Origin: CAWBFD01 sp963788115
GTDB taxonomy: Bacteria > Actinomycetota > Thermoleophilia > Solirubrobacterales > 70-9
NCBI GenBank assembly: GCA_963788115.1
Contig: CAWBFD010000004.1
Coordinates: 1,302,001 to 1,366,000, forward strand
Reading direction: 5' to 3'
DNA: 64,000 bases
The notes under the pieces were generated by a model. That model ran no database searches. It was not told where the DNA came from and saw only the letters and a list, made by a program, of their open reading frames with translations. The position numbers and the translations under genes were made by a program. The stretch's first letter is position 1; each line of letters begins with the position of its first letter. This document shows positions 27,895 to 35,162 of this stretch, in pieces.

Positions 27895-28325
27895 GCTCCG
27901 ACGCACCCGCCGCGACCGGCCACGATCGGCTCGTGGTCAACGTCGACGGCGGCGCCCGGGGTAACCCTGGGCCGGCGGCGATCGCTGCCGTGATCGCCAC
28001 TCCCGACGGGCTGGTGCTCGAGGAACGCGGCGAGCTCATCGGCGAGGCGACCAACAACGTCGCCGAGTACCGGGCGCTCCTGCTGGGGATCGAGCGGGCT
28101 GAGGCGCTCGGCGCGACCGACCTCGAGCTGATCGGCGACTCCGAGCTCGTGGTCCGCCAGGTCCGAGGCGACTACCGGGTCAAGGAGGCCAGCCTGCGCG
28201 AGCTTCACGGCCGGGTGACGCGGGCACTCGATGCGTTCGAGCGCTGGTCGATCCGCAACGTCCCGCGGGAGGAGAACGCCGCCGCGGATCGGATCGTGAA
28301 CGAGGTACTCGACTCGGCCGCTTGA
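27891..28325 (+). CDS. ribonuclease HI-like protein
   Basis: This 144-residue protein carries the full RNase H active site: Asp19 (VVNVDGGARGNPGPA), Glu59 (NNVAEYRALLLG), Asp83 (LIGDSELVVRQV) and Asp133 (NAAADRIVNE). It lacks the basic protrusion of E. coli RNase HI, as do most actinobacterial members. It should cleave the RNA strand of RNA-DNA hybrids in the cytoplasm. The start GTG 27891 overlaps the upstream stop. A hairpin terminator follows 31 nt after the stop. Confidence 0.88.
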   Translation: MSSDAPAATGHDRLVVNVDGGARGNPGPAAIAAVIATPDGLVLEERGELIGEATNNVAEYRALLLGIERAEALGATDLELIGDSELVVRQVRGDYRVKEASLRELHGRVTRALDAFERWSIRNVPREENAAADRIVNEVLDSAA

Positions 28326-28356
28326 GCCGCATCCTGGCGCATGAGCTGGGCGAAAC

Positions 28357-28396
28357 GCCGCAAGGGCCGGACGCTAAGCGTCCGACCCTTGGCGGC
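28357..28396 (+). terminator. strong hairpin terminator after the RNase H-like gene
   Basis: A near-perfect stem pairs GCCGCAAGGG and CGGACGC (28357-28374) with GCGTCCG and CCCTTGGCGGC (28378-28396), with a 3-nt loop. It has one mismatch and one bulge. It lies between converging genes (RNase H and DUF4344), so it may stop transcription from both sides. The remaining 249 nt to 28645 show nothing else. Confidence 0.7.
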
Positions 28397-28645
28397 TTGG
28401 GGGGATCGGGGGGAAGCTAAACCGGTCGCCGCTGGCCACGATCCAAAGAACCCCTGTCCCGGCCCAATCCGGACCGGCTCCGACGCCCGGTAGAGGCATC
28501 GTACCCCAATGAAAGCGGTTTCCAAACCGGGGCTATCTCGCTCCTCGAGGTCGACGTCGGCGGAGGCGTCCGAGGCCGCTTCATCCTGCTCAGTCGGTGG
28601 GCCGTCGGCCGGGCGGAACGCAAGGGCTTACCGCCGGGGCGACGC

Positions 28646-29605
28646 TCAACCACCGTTCCCCGACGCGGCGTCCAGCTCCTCCTCGAGCCCCTCCGAGTGG
28701 CCTCCTCCCGTCGCCTCGGCGGCCGGCGGCGCCTCGTAGCCGGGCGGCAGGAGCCCCCCGGTCTGGGTCAGGTGCGGGGCCAGCGCCCGCCGCCAGTCCC
28801 GAACCAGCTCCTGGTAGTCGTAGGCGCAGAGCTCGGCGCGGGTGGGCGGAAGGGCGTTCGCCCCCGTGAGCAGCTCGCGGTGGTGGCCCGGCGAGGAGCC
28901 GTATACCGCGCAGATCGCGTCGAAGGCGCGCTGGCGGTCCAACCCGTGGTCGTCGGCGTAATCGGCCAGCGCCGGGGGGCCGCCCCGCTCGGCGCTTGCC
29001 AGCTGGAGCACGGCCGCGCTCAGCGGCAGCGCCTCGCCCTCGGTGTCCGCCCGGAGCGAAAGCACGGTGGCGAGAGAGTCGGCCGTGCGCTCCTCGCCGG
29101 CGAGGACCGGGACGTCGAGGTCGGCCAGGATCCCGTGTGAGAGCTCGTGGTAGAGGACCCACTGCATCGCGTGGCCGAGGATCTCGTCGATCTCCGCATG
29201 GCGAAGGTGTCCGGCCTCCCTCAGCGCCGCCAGGTCGGCGTGCGCCTGCACGATGAAGGACCACGGGAAGTAGACGACGTGCTCGCTCGGCTCGTACTGC
29301 GGCCCCCCGATTCCCTTGCGGATGGCGGCTCGGTCGCCGATCACCCGCACCTCGAGATCGTCGTGGAGCGCGATCTCCCGGTTGATGGTCTCGGCGGTGG
29401 CGTCGAAGGACCCCGAGCGCTCGACCAAGCGGGCGGCTTCGCCCGGCCCCCGCTCGTAGGTCACCGTGACCTCGCCGGTCCCGTCGGGCTCGCCGCCGTC
29501 GGCGGTCGCTAGCGCCCAGGCGCTGCTCGCGACTCCGGCGCCGATGAGCGCGGCGACCAACGCGACTGCGAAACGTGACCTGAGAATGGGCACCGTGTTA
29601 TCCAT
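28646..29605 (-). CDS. DUF4344 putative metallopeptidase
   Basis: This 319-residue protein has an N-terminal signal/anchor (FAVALVAALIGAGVASSAWA) and the zinc-protease signature LYHELSHGIL (His153, Glu154, His157) inside the DUF4344 domain. The EERTADSLATVLSL helix downstream is typical for the third ligand region. Substrates are unknown. It probably acts outside the membrane. The C-terminal tail (PPGYEAPPAAEATGGG and on) is Gly/Glu-rich. A decayed copy of the last 60 codons is present on the other strand at 53395-53577. Confidence 0.82.
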   Translation of the reverse strand: MDNTVPILRSRFAVALVAALIGAGVASSAWALATADGGEPDGTGEVTVTYERGPGEAARLVERSGSFDATAETINREIALHDDLEVRVIGDRAAIRKGIGGPQYEPSEHVVYFPWSFIVQAHADLAALREAGHLRHAEIDEILGHAMQWVLYHELSHGILADLDVPVLAGEERTADSLATVLSLRADTEGEALPLSAAVLQLASAERGGPPALADYADDHGLDRQRAFDAICAVYGSSPGHHRELLTGANALPPTRAELCAYDYQELVRDWRRALAPHLTQTGGLLPPGYEAPPAAEATGGGHSEGLEEELDAASGNGG

Positions 29606-29632
29606 GCGGACCCCCGCGCGGTTGCTGGGACG

Positions 29633-30037
29633 TCACACCTTCGATGCGCACGCCAGGCCAATTTTCAGACTGACGATCGTCCCTCCGCCCTGCACGCAGT
29701 TGCTCCTGATCTCCTCCATGCCCTTGGCAGTCGGCGACCAGCTTCGCACCACCATGCATGGGAACGGAAACGTCGCCTTCGCCTTCTTCACCGGGTCGCA
29801 GGCCTGGCTGGAGTCCACGAGGCACGCGGGGGGCGAGTCACTGAGCGTGCCACCGGCACCCTCACAGATGCTGACCAACTGGGCTCGGAGGTCGTAGCCC
29901 CGGGTTGGCTCCTCGGCACTCGTCCCCGAGTCGCCGGACGAATCGGAGGAATCATCCGAGCCGCAGCCCGCGATCAACGCCGCCGCGACGACAGCGATGG
30001 CCAGGCTCGCCCCTGGCATCTTCAAACGTTTTCTCAC
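29633..30037 (-). CDS. small lipoprotein of unknown function
   Basis: This 134-residue protein has a lipoprotein signal with lipobox LIAGC (Cys25), a Ser/Asp-rich linker and four Cys in the mature part (SICEGAGGT, PPACLVDSSQACDP, SNCVQGGG), which may form disulfides. It belongs with the neighbouring lipoprotein at 30526 by signal sequence and leader but not by mature sequence. The start MRKRLKMPGA follows a duplicated leader region containing an inverted repeat at 30072-30100. The function is unknown. Confidence 0.7.
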   Translation of the reverse strand: MRKRLKMPGASLAIAVVAAALIAGCGSDDSSDSSGDSGTSAEEPTRGYDLRAQLVSICEGAGGTLSDSPPACLVDSSQACDPVKKAKATFPFPCMVVRSWSPTAKGMEEIRSNCVQGGGTIVSLKIGLACASKV

Positions 30038-30071
30038 AAGCCCCCCAAATCAGTCAGTGGTTAAAACGAGC

Positions 30072-30100
30072 GCACCCTGCGCTGGCCGGCCTCAGGGTGC
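30072..30100 (-). promoter_or_regulatory. leader hairpin, copy 1 (upstream of lipoprotein gene)
   Basis: GCACCCTG pairs perfectly with CAGGGTGC around a GGCCGGCC-containing loop. In the minus-strand sense it is followed 5 nt later by TTTTAA, then 25-30 nt later by the lipoprotein start. It could be a terminator for upstream transcription, an attenuator or a protein-binding leader. Related copies lie at 31024-31056 and 31203-31229. Confidence 0.55.
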
Positions 30101-30230
30101 AATCTTCTTCATCGGCAGACCACAGCCAGAACTTGAGCCCCGCGCCGCCGCTCCAGCGGCGGGCTCGTCAGGCGCACGAGGAGTTCTGGGCGAAATCGAG
30201 ATGGGGCGGCCGAGCCGCTCTGACCCCTAC

Positions 30231-30266
30231 TCCCACAGCCCGGCGGCTATCGAGGGCGTCGGCCTC
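30231..30266 (-). pseudogene. relic of a SnoaL-family 3' end
   Basis: In the minus-strand sense the bases give a degenerate version of ALEAAGLRE-stop with one inserted base, plus the same flanking bases past the stop (gcggctc-type hairpin) as the relic at 10025-10066. Confidence 0.4.
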
Positions 30267-30293
30267 GCTTGTGCAGGTGAGTGGGGCGGTGAT

Positions 30294-30479
30294 CTAGCCT
30301 TCGGCCGCTAGCTGGTCGCAGACGGTCAGGCCCAACTCCCGAGTCGCCTCGGGGAGGTCAGCGACCAGGTTGGGGCACTTGGCGCTGAGCTGCTTGCGTG
30401 GATCGGTCAAGCACTTGGAATCAGCTCCCTGTCGTTTGAGGGGGGTGGGACCCGCGAGATTGGTGGTCTTCTGCTCCAC
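30294..30479 (-). CDS. small Cys-containing ORF, doubtful
   Basis: This 61-codon frame has three Cys (DSKCLTDPRKQLSAKC, LTVCDQLAAEG) and no signal peptide. It may be the surviving 3' end of a third lipoprotein like its neighbours, because the lipoprotein leader module is present further along. No RBS is evident. Confidence 0.3.
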   Translation of the reverse strand: MEQKTTNLAGPTPLKRQGADSKCLTDPRKQLSAKCPNLVADLPEATRELGLTVCDQLAAEG

Positions 30480-30525
30480 GTCCAGCTACTTCGACCCCGC
30501 TTGGGCGAAGGTCCCGCGCTCAGCT

Positions 30526-30987
30526 TCACCCCTGGACGCACTGGTTCAGAGTCTGCGACCACAGCCACGGCGGACCCTTGGTCTCACACGCGGCCTTCTT
30601 CTGCGCGTAGTACTTCGCCGCCTGGTCGCCGGCATCGGCATCAAGTTTCAGGTTCTGGTTCACGACGCACCGCCAGCCGTCGAGCGGCTTCGCCGCTCCG
30701 CTGATCTTTCCGTTCACGCAGAACTCCGCGCCTTTGGAGCCGAAGGCGCACTGGAGCCTGGTCTCGGGCCCCAAGTTTCCGCCGAGCTCCATGCAGGCGG
30801 CCTTCAGCTTGATGATGTTGGGGTCCGCCCTCTGGGCCTCTTCGGTGGCGGCGTAACCGCGTGCCGGCTGGTCCGCCTGAGCCGAAGTCGAGTCGTCGCC
30901 GTCATCCGAACCGCAACCCGCGATCAGCCCCGCCGCGACGAGAGCGACGACGAGAGTCACCCGTGGCACCCTCAAACGTTCTCTCAC
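30526..30987 (-). CDS. small lipoprotein of unknown function
   Basis: This 153-residue protein starts at GTG with a lipoprotein signal (TLVVALVAAGLIAGCGS, lipid-attached Cys25) and a short acidic linker. The mature domain has several Cys (KAACMELGG, RLQCAFGSKG, EFCVNGK, WRCVVNQNL, KAACETKG), consistent with disulfides outside the membrane. No family is recognised. The first 34 codons and the leader are repeated about 179 bp upstream as a truncated copy (31062-31166). Confidence 0.7.
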   Translation of the reverse strand: MRERLRVPRVTLVVALVAAGLIAGCGSDDGDDSTSAQADQPARGYAATEEAQRADPNIIKLKAACMELGGNLGPETRLQCAFGSKGAEFCVNGKISGAAKPLDGWRCVVNQNLKLDADAGDQAAKYYAQKKAACETKGPPWLWSQTLNQCVQG

Positions 30988-31023
30988 AAGCCCCCCAAAT
31001 CAAGTCAGTGGTTAAAAACGAGC

Positions 31024-31056
31024 GCACCCCGCGCCGGCCGGCCGGCCTCAGGGTGC
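31024..31056 (-). promoter_or_regulatory. leader hairpin, copy 2
   Basis: GCACCC pairs with GGGTGC around a loop of three GGCC repeats, upstream of the lipoprotein at 30987. It is the less perfect of three copies of this leader element. Confidence 0.5.
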
Positions 31057-31061
31057 AATCT

Positions 31062-31166
31062 TCAAGTCGAGTCGTCGCCGTCATCCGAACCGCAACCCGC
31101 GATCAGCCCCGCCGCGACGAGAGCGACGACGAGAGTCGCCCGTGGCACCCTCAAACGTTCTCTCAC
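31062..31166 (-). pseudogene. truncated duplicate of the lipoprotein signal region
   Basis: Thirty-four codons repeat the start of the lipoprotein at 30987 (signal peptide, lipobox and first acidic residues) with one substitution, then run into TGA. It arose from a tandem duplication with a 179-bp period (30885 onward and 31064 onward). Confidence 0.7.
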
Positions 31167-31202
31167 AAGCCCCCCAAATCAAGTCAGTGATTAAAAACGA
31201 GC

Positions 31203-31229
31203 GCACCCTGCGGGCCGGCCTCAGGGTGC
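31203..31229 (-). promoter_or_regulatory. leader hairpin, copy 3
   Basis: GCACCCTG pairs with CAGGGTGC around an 11-nt GGCC-containing loop. TTTTTAA follows in the minus-strand sense, as in copy 1. Sequence past it (31230-31320) matches 30101-30170, so the whole leader module was copied. Confidence 0.5.
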
Positions 31230-31406
31230 AATCTTCATCATCGGCAGACCACAGCCAGAACTTGAGTCTCGCGCCCCAGTTCCAGCAGCGGGCTCGAGAA
31301 CTGCACCGCGAGGAGCTGGGCAAGCTCGCGGTTTTTGCGCGCGTCCGTATGACGCGCCTGCGCGCCGCCCGCTACGCGACCATCATGGGCCTCCTGGTCG
31401 TCGTGG

Positions 31407-31497
31407 CCTCGGACCTGGTCCCCGACGGGGCAGGCGCGGTGCCGGTTGACTGCCAGGAGGCTCCAACACGGCGGTATACATCCGGCACACACGCCCG
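31407..31497 (-). repeat. duplicated leader of the secreted-protein gene
   Basis: This stretch matches 32191-32277, including the CCCCGACGGGG hairpin, the GGTGCCGGTTGAC block and the 11-bp-spaced CGGTAnACA repeats. Next to it the minus strand has only ATGATGGTCGCGTAG, a start region without a gene. The rest of 31230-31710 holds no intact gene. Confidence 0.6.
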
Positions 31498-31710
31498 TCT
31501 TACGCGGCATCCGACGCGGCGCAGTGGAACGGTGTCCGGGGAGCGACGCTCAAAAACAGCGCGGCTGCGCCGAGCGCCAGCGTTTGTATCGACACACCGC
31601 ACCCGGAGCCGGCCGCCCGCCGTCTATCGCGGGCGGGCGGCCAGGGCTCGTCGGGGTGGATGCGCTCGACCCTGCGGGAACGGCAGGGTCACCGTTCGAC
31701 TGGGCGGGAC

Positions 31711-32172
31711 CTACGAACAGACGCCGTCGTATCGGTGGGCGTCGTCAGAGTCCCCCTTCACCTTGAACAGGACCTTCGTGTACATGACCTGTTGGCAGCT
31801 GGGCCTGTAGCGCAGCTTCGACAGGATGAAGGTCACGGGGGTGCATCCATTCCGGGAAGGTCCTGCAAGACTGGAGCAGGCCTTGCCCTCGCCGCGAGCC
31901 CTCGGCGCGCCCCAGTGCCTCCAACTCAGGCTGAACCCCCCGACCGCATTGTCGTCGAACGACTGCGCGTGGGGGCCCGCGAAGAGGCAGCGGTTGGGCG
32001 CCACCTTCGCCTTTGCTTCGCCTCCGCGAGCGGGGAAGGTCGTCCAACACTGGACGCCTGGCTTGTTCTTCGAGGAGACCGCGGCGCCCTCGTCGGCGAG
32101 GCCCGACTGCGGCGTCGTGGCGAGGCCGACGACCGCGACGATCGCGGCGATGAGAACGAATGGCTTCTTCAT
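31711..32172 (-). CDS. small secreted protein of unknown function
   Basis: This 153-residue protein has a Sec signal peptide (MKKPFVLIAAIVAVVGLATT, cleavage after GLA). The mature part contains paired Cys (GVQCWTTF, PNRCLFAG, GKACSSLAG, NGCTPVTF, PSCQQVMY), Gly and Arg, and ends YDGVCS. ATG 32172 follows gggagagtc. No family is recognised. The leader carries iteron-like repeats and a hairpin and was duplicated about 780 bp downstream. Confidence 0.65.
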   Translation of the reverse strand: MKKPFVLIAAIVAVVGLATTPQSGLADEGAAVSSKNKPGVQCWTTFPARGGEAKAKVAPNRCLFAGPHAQSFDDNAVGGFSLSWRHWGAPRARGEGKACSSLAGPSRNGCTPVTFILSKLRYRPSCQQVMYTKVLFKVKGDSDDAHRYDGVCS

Positions 32173-32247
32173 GACTCTCCCTTGGTTTCGGCCCGAAACC
32201 TGGTCCCCGACGGGGCAGGCGCGGTGCCGGTTGACGGCCTGAAGGCT

Positions 32248-32276
32248 CCGACACAGCGGTACACATTCGGTACACA
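32248..32276 (-). promoter_or_regulatory. three phased direct repeats upstream of the secreted-protein gene
   Basis: In the minus-strand sense TGTGTACCG occurs twice 11 bp apart (32268-32276, 32257-32265), followed by CTGTGTCGG about 10 bp on (32248-32256). Repeats on one face of the helix fit an activator or repressor site. The duplicated leader keeps two of them (31472-31480, 31483-31491). The rest of the 338-nt gap to the tRNA shows nothing else except the tRNA promoter. Confidence 0.45.
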
Positions 32277-32495
32277 CGGGCCGGGGGCAGCGCAATACCT
32301 GACTCAGCGCATGCCCGGAATCCAGTACGCGATCAGGGGGCTGGGCGACGAAAGGCGGTGCCACTCTCACTCTCGCACGGGAGAGGGGGCCGGGCCACTT
32401 CCCGCCGCCGCGGGAGCCTGCCACCGGCTCAGCGCCACCTAGTCTCGATCCAGTGGCCGGGGCCGACGGAGGTCGCGAATCCCGCATCGCGAAGC

Positions 32496-32501
32496 TAGAA
32501 T
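32496..32501 (+). promoter_or_regulatory. -10 box (TAGAAT) of tRNA-Gly
   Basis: TAGAAT lies 9 nt before the mature 5' end of the tRNA gene, placing transcription start within a few nucleotides of it. Confidence 0.45.
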
Positions 32502-32510
32502 CCGCACCGC

Positions 32511-32583
32511 GCGGCTGTAGCTCAGTTGGCTAGAGCGTCTGCTTGCCATGCAGAAGGTCGTGGGTTCGAATCCCATCAGCCGC
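32511..32583 (+). tRNA. tRNA-Gly (GCC)
   Basis: The 73-nt cloverleaf is complete. The acceptor stem is GCGGCTG/CAGCCGC, the D arm GCTC/GAGC and the anticodon stem TCTGC/GCAGA with loop TTGCCAT (anticodon GCC). The T arm is GTGGG/CCCAT with loop TTCGAAT. CCA is not encoded. Its 3' 45 bases form the attL core of the integrated element, so insertion left the gene intact. Confidence 0.95.
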
Positions 32584-32584
32584 T
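32539..32584 (+). repeat. attL core (46-bp direct repeat)
   Basis: Identical over 46 bp to 43933-43978. It comprises the anticodon arm, variable loop, T arm and acceptor 3' strand of tRNA-Gly plus one base. Confidence 0.93.
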
Positions 32585-32626
32585 TCCCATAGCAGAGCCA
32601 TATTCGGCTCCGGCCGTCCTGCGGGC

Positions 32627-32651
32627 GTGACCCAGTAGTGACCCAAACGTC
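32627..32651 (+). promoter_or_regulatory. arm-type integrase site, left end
   Basis: A 25-bp sequence with two GTGACC hexamers 11 bp apart ending in AAACGTC. It recurs with two mismatches at 43797-43821 in the same orientation inside the right end. Position and repeat pattern fit arm-type sites bound by the integrase N-terminal domain. Confidence 0.55.
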
Positions 32652-33729
32652 AGCCCTCCGCCACCTTCTCATGCTTCTGCTCGGCTTCGAGGGCGTCCAG
32701 ACGGCCCGCGATCTCGGCGCCGGAGCCGTCGAGCAGGGCGCCGTAGTGGCTCTCAATCATTCTCACCGACGAGCCAATGATGCGCGCGAGCTGGAACACC
32801 GACACCCCGGCCGCGAGCGCGTTCGAGGCGAACGTCGAGCGCAGGTCGTAGATGCGGGCCGGGGTCCGCACTCCTGACGCCTCGATCGCCGGAGCCCACT
32901 GGCGACGCCGGAAGTTGTCGAGGTTGAGCAGCCCGCCACCCGGTGCGGGAAACAGGAGCGGGACGTCGAGCCGCGCCGGCAGCGCGTCGAGAGCGGCCAG
33001 GGCACGCCGCGAGAGGGGCACCTGGCGGAGGCTGCGTGTCGTTTTGCCGAGGTCGACGACCTCGCCGCTCGACACCGTCCGGCGGACGTTCAGGAGCCGC
33101 TCCTGGCGGTCGACGTCGCGCCGTTCGAGCGCCTGCCATTCCTCCGGCCGCAGCCCGGTCGACGCGGCGAACACCGGCAGCGGCGCGTACATCGGCGCCA
33201 TCTCGACGCTGATCGCCTCGATCTCGTCGGCGGTGAACGCCCGCACCGGCCGGGGCGCTGGCTGCGGGTTACGGCCGGCAGCCTTCGCCGGGTTCTGGCT
33301 CATGTAGCCCCAGCTCACGGCACCGCCGAGAGCCTGCCTCAGAGCCGCCGTGATCGCAAAGCACGACCGCTCCGGCAGCTTCGCCCGCCAGGAGGCGATC
33401 TCGCCGCTCATGCGTTCGAGGTCGCGCAGCGGGACGTCACCGAACGCGTCGACGGCGACACCGAGACGCCAGCGAAGCGCATCAATTGTCCGGGGCCGCA
33501 CCGTGGCCGCATGACGGTCGAGGTAGAGGGGCACGAATTCGGCCAGGTTCAGCGCGGGCATCGGCACCGCCTCGCCGCTCAGCTGGGGCTCGATCACGTC
33601 GCGGTAGTGGCGGGCGGCCGCCGACTTCGACGGGAAGGTCTTGGAGCGCCGGGCGCCGTCGGCGTACCAGCGCAGCCTCCACCGGCCGCTCGGCAGGCGG
33701 TCAAACTGGCCTCGTTGGGTCGCGGGCAT
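32650..33729 (-). CDS. int: phage-type tyrosine integrase
   Basis: This 359-residue protein has an AP2-like arm-binding N-terminus (GRWRLRWYADGARRSKTF), a core-binding domain and the catalytic domain: Arg194 (TGLRPEEW), Arg297 in YDLRSTFAS and Tyr329 (SHYGALLD). The His of the usual HxLRH box is Tyr here, a tolerated variant. It should catalyse site-specific integration into tRNA-Gly and, with the excisionase, excision. Its stop lies 67 nt from the tRNA 3' end, the classic int-att arrangement. The excisionase gene directly precedes it. Confidence 0.9.
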   Translation of the reverse strand: MPATQRGQFDRLPSGRWRLRWYADGARRSKTFPSKSAAARHYRDVIEPQLSGEAVPMPALNLAEFVPLYLDRHAATVRPRTIDALRWRLGVAVDAFGDVPLRDLERMSGEIASWRAKLPERSCFAITAALRQALGGAVSWGYMSQNPAKAAGRNPQPAPRPVRAFTADEIEAISVEMAPMYAPLPVFAASTGLRPEEWQALERRDVDRQERLLNVRRTVSSGEVVDLGKTTRSLRQVPLSRRALAALDALPARLDVPLLFPAPGGGLLNLDNFRRRQWAPAIEASGVRTPARIYDLRSTFASNALAAGVSVFQLARIIGSSVRMIESHYGALLDGSGAEIAGRLDALEAEQKHEKVAEG

Positions 33730-33990
33730 CTAGTTCTCCTCGCTATGGGGGTGGGTGACGCGAGGTAGCGTACCGCTCGGGCGGCGGCCTGCGGGGTGGG
33801 TGACTTCTCCTCGCTCGGTCGTCGCCCGATCTTTGAGCCAGCCCTCGATCTCGTCTTCGCGGAAGCGGATCGCACCGCCGGGGAGCCGGATCGCGGGCAG
33901 CTCACCCCGCCGGCGCCAGCGCAGCACGGTCTCGGTGCTCACGCCGAGCGCGTCCGCGAGGTTGCGGGCCGTGAGCAGGCGGCCGGTCAT
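33730..33990 (-). CDS. xis: excisionase / helix-turn-helix protein
   Basis: This 86-residue protein has a MerR-like winged helix-turn-helix (LLTARNLADALGVSTETVLR then WRRRGELPAIRLPGG) ending IRFREDEIEGWL, the HTH_17/Xis pattern. The tail is basic and Pro-rich. It probably bends the att arms to drive excision and may regulate int. It is adjacent to int and overlaps the ATPase gene by 4 nt. Confidence 0.85.
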   Translation of the reverse strand: MTGRLLTARNLADALGVSTETVLRWRRRGELPAIRLPGGAIRFREDEIEGWLKDRATTERGEVTHPAGRRPSGTLPRVTHPHSEEN

Positions 33991-35162
33991 TCAGTCCCGC
34001 CGTTCGGGCCACTTGGGCCGTTCCTATGGGGGTGGCCCGAATGGCCCGAATCATCCGAGGGCTGCCAGCGGCGATCGCGGGTGCTCCCGCCAGAGCGCCA
34101 GGCGCCCCGATCTTCGAGCAGCTTCAAGGCGCGCTTGAACGTCCCGCTTTGTTGGTCGGAGCCGACGGCGACGGCGAGCCGGCCGGGCGCCCAGCCGCCG
34201 TCGGTGCACACCTGATCGGCCAGTGCGTCGATCCGCTCGGCGAGCTGCTCCTCGGCGCTGGGGCCGTCGTCGACGCCCTGGTAAGCCTCGGCGTTGCTGA
34301 CGGTGAAGCGGCCGGCCACCGTGCCCATACGCAGCCAGAGCGGCGGCGGCTCGATGTCGATCCGGTACTTCGTCGCCTTCATCCGCCGGCGCTCCCGGTC
34401 GCGGTCCTCGCCGACGCGGCCCAACGTGAAGACCATGTCGGCCTGGTCCTCGATCGAGGAGCTGCCCCGCACGGTGGCGGCACCGCGCTTAGTCGAGGCA
34501 TGGTGGACAAGGACGATCCCGACGTCGAGCTCGCGCGCCAGCATTGCCAGAGAGCCGATCAGGGTCGCCATGTCGTCCGACTCGTTCTCGCGGACGTCCG
34601 GGGCGAGCCTGCGCAGAGAGTCGAGCATGACCAGCCCGACATCGGTCTCCTCGATCAGGGCCCGCAGCCGATCGAGGTCGCGCGGCAGCCGAAGCTGCGT
34701 GCCGTCGGCGACCAGGAGCCCGTCGGCGGGGATGCCGGCGGCCTTGAAGCGGAGCGCCGTCAGCCTCGGGCCGTTTTCGGCGTCGACGTAGAGCACCGAG
34801 GTCGACGAGCAGCGCATCCCGGCTACTTCGCCTCCCCCGCGATGAGCAGCGTGGCCGGTTGCGGTCAGGAGCCAAGACTTGCCCGAGGAGTGCTGGCCGG
34901 CGACGACGGTCAGAAAGCCGCGCACTGCGAACGGGTCGATCACCTTCTCGATCGGCTGCTCGGCCGCCTCCATCGCCGCGTCCATGTCGACCAGGAGATC
35001 GCCCGACTCGTTGGGTGCGGAGCCGTTGCTGGCGAGCTGCGCTCCGAGCTGGGCGACCTCGCGGCCGAGAGTCGGCAGCCGTGCGTCGTCGGGATCAGTC
35101 TCGATGAGCAGCGCCCGATCGCGGAGGGCGCGTGCGGCGATGCGGCGCTCGTCGAGGCTCAC
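33987..35162 (-). CDS. RepA-like AAA (RecA-fold) ATPase
   Basis: This 391-residue protein has Walker A AGQHSSGKSWLL (residues 88-99) and Walker B VGLVMLDSLRR (175-185). HHASTKRGAATVRGSSSIED follows, the arginine-finger/sensor region of hexameric RepA/DnaB-like helicases (AAA_25). A C-terminal winged-helix-like part (GWAPGRLAVAVG then FKRALKLLEDRGAW) should bind DNA. It is likely the replication initiator/helicase that amplifies the excised element. It overlaps xis and the upstream small gene by 4 nt each, forming an early-gene operon. Confidence 0.82.
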   Translation of the reverse strand: MSLDERRIAARALRDRALLIETDPDDARLPTLGREVAQLGAQLASNGSAPNESGDLLVDMDAAMEAAEQPIEKVIDPFAVRGFLTVVAGQHSSGKSWLLTATGHAAHRGGGEVAGMRCSSTSVLYVDAENGPRLTALRFKAAGIPADGLLVADGTQLRLPRDLDRLRALIEETDVGLVMLDSLRRLAPDVRENESDDMATLIGSLAMLARELDVGIVLVHHASTKRGAATVRGSSSIEDQADMVFTLGRVGEDRDRERRRMKATKYRIDIEPPPLWLRMGTVAGRFTVSNAEAYQGVDDGPSAEEQLAERIDALADQVCTDGGWAPGRLAVAVGSDQQSGTFKRALKLLEDRGAWRSGGSTRDRRWQPSDDSGHSGHPHRNGPSGPNGGTE

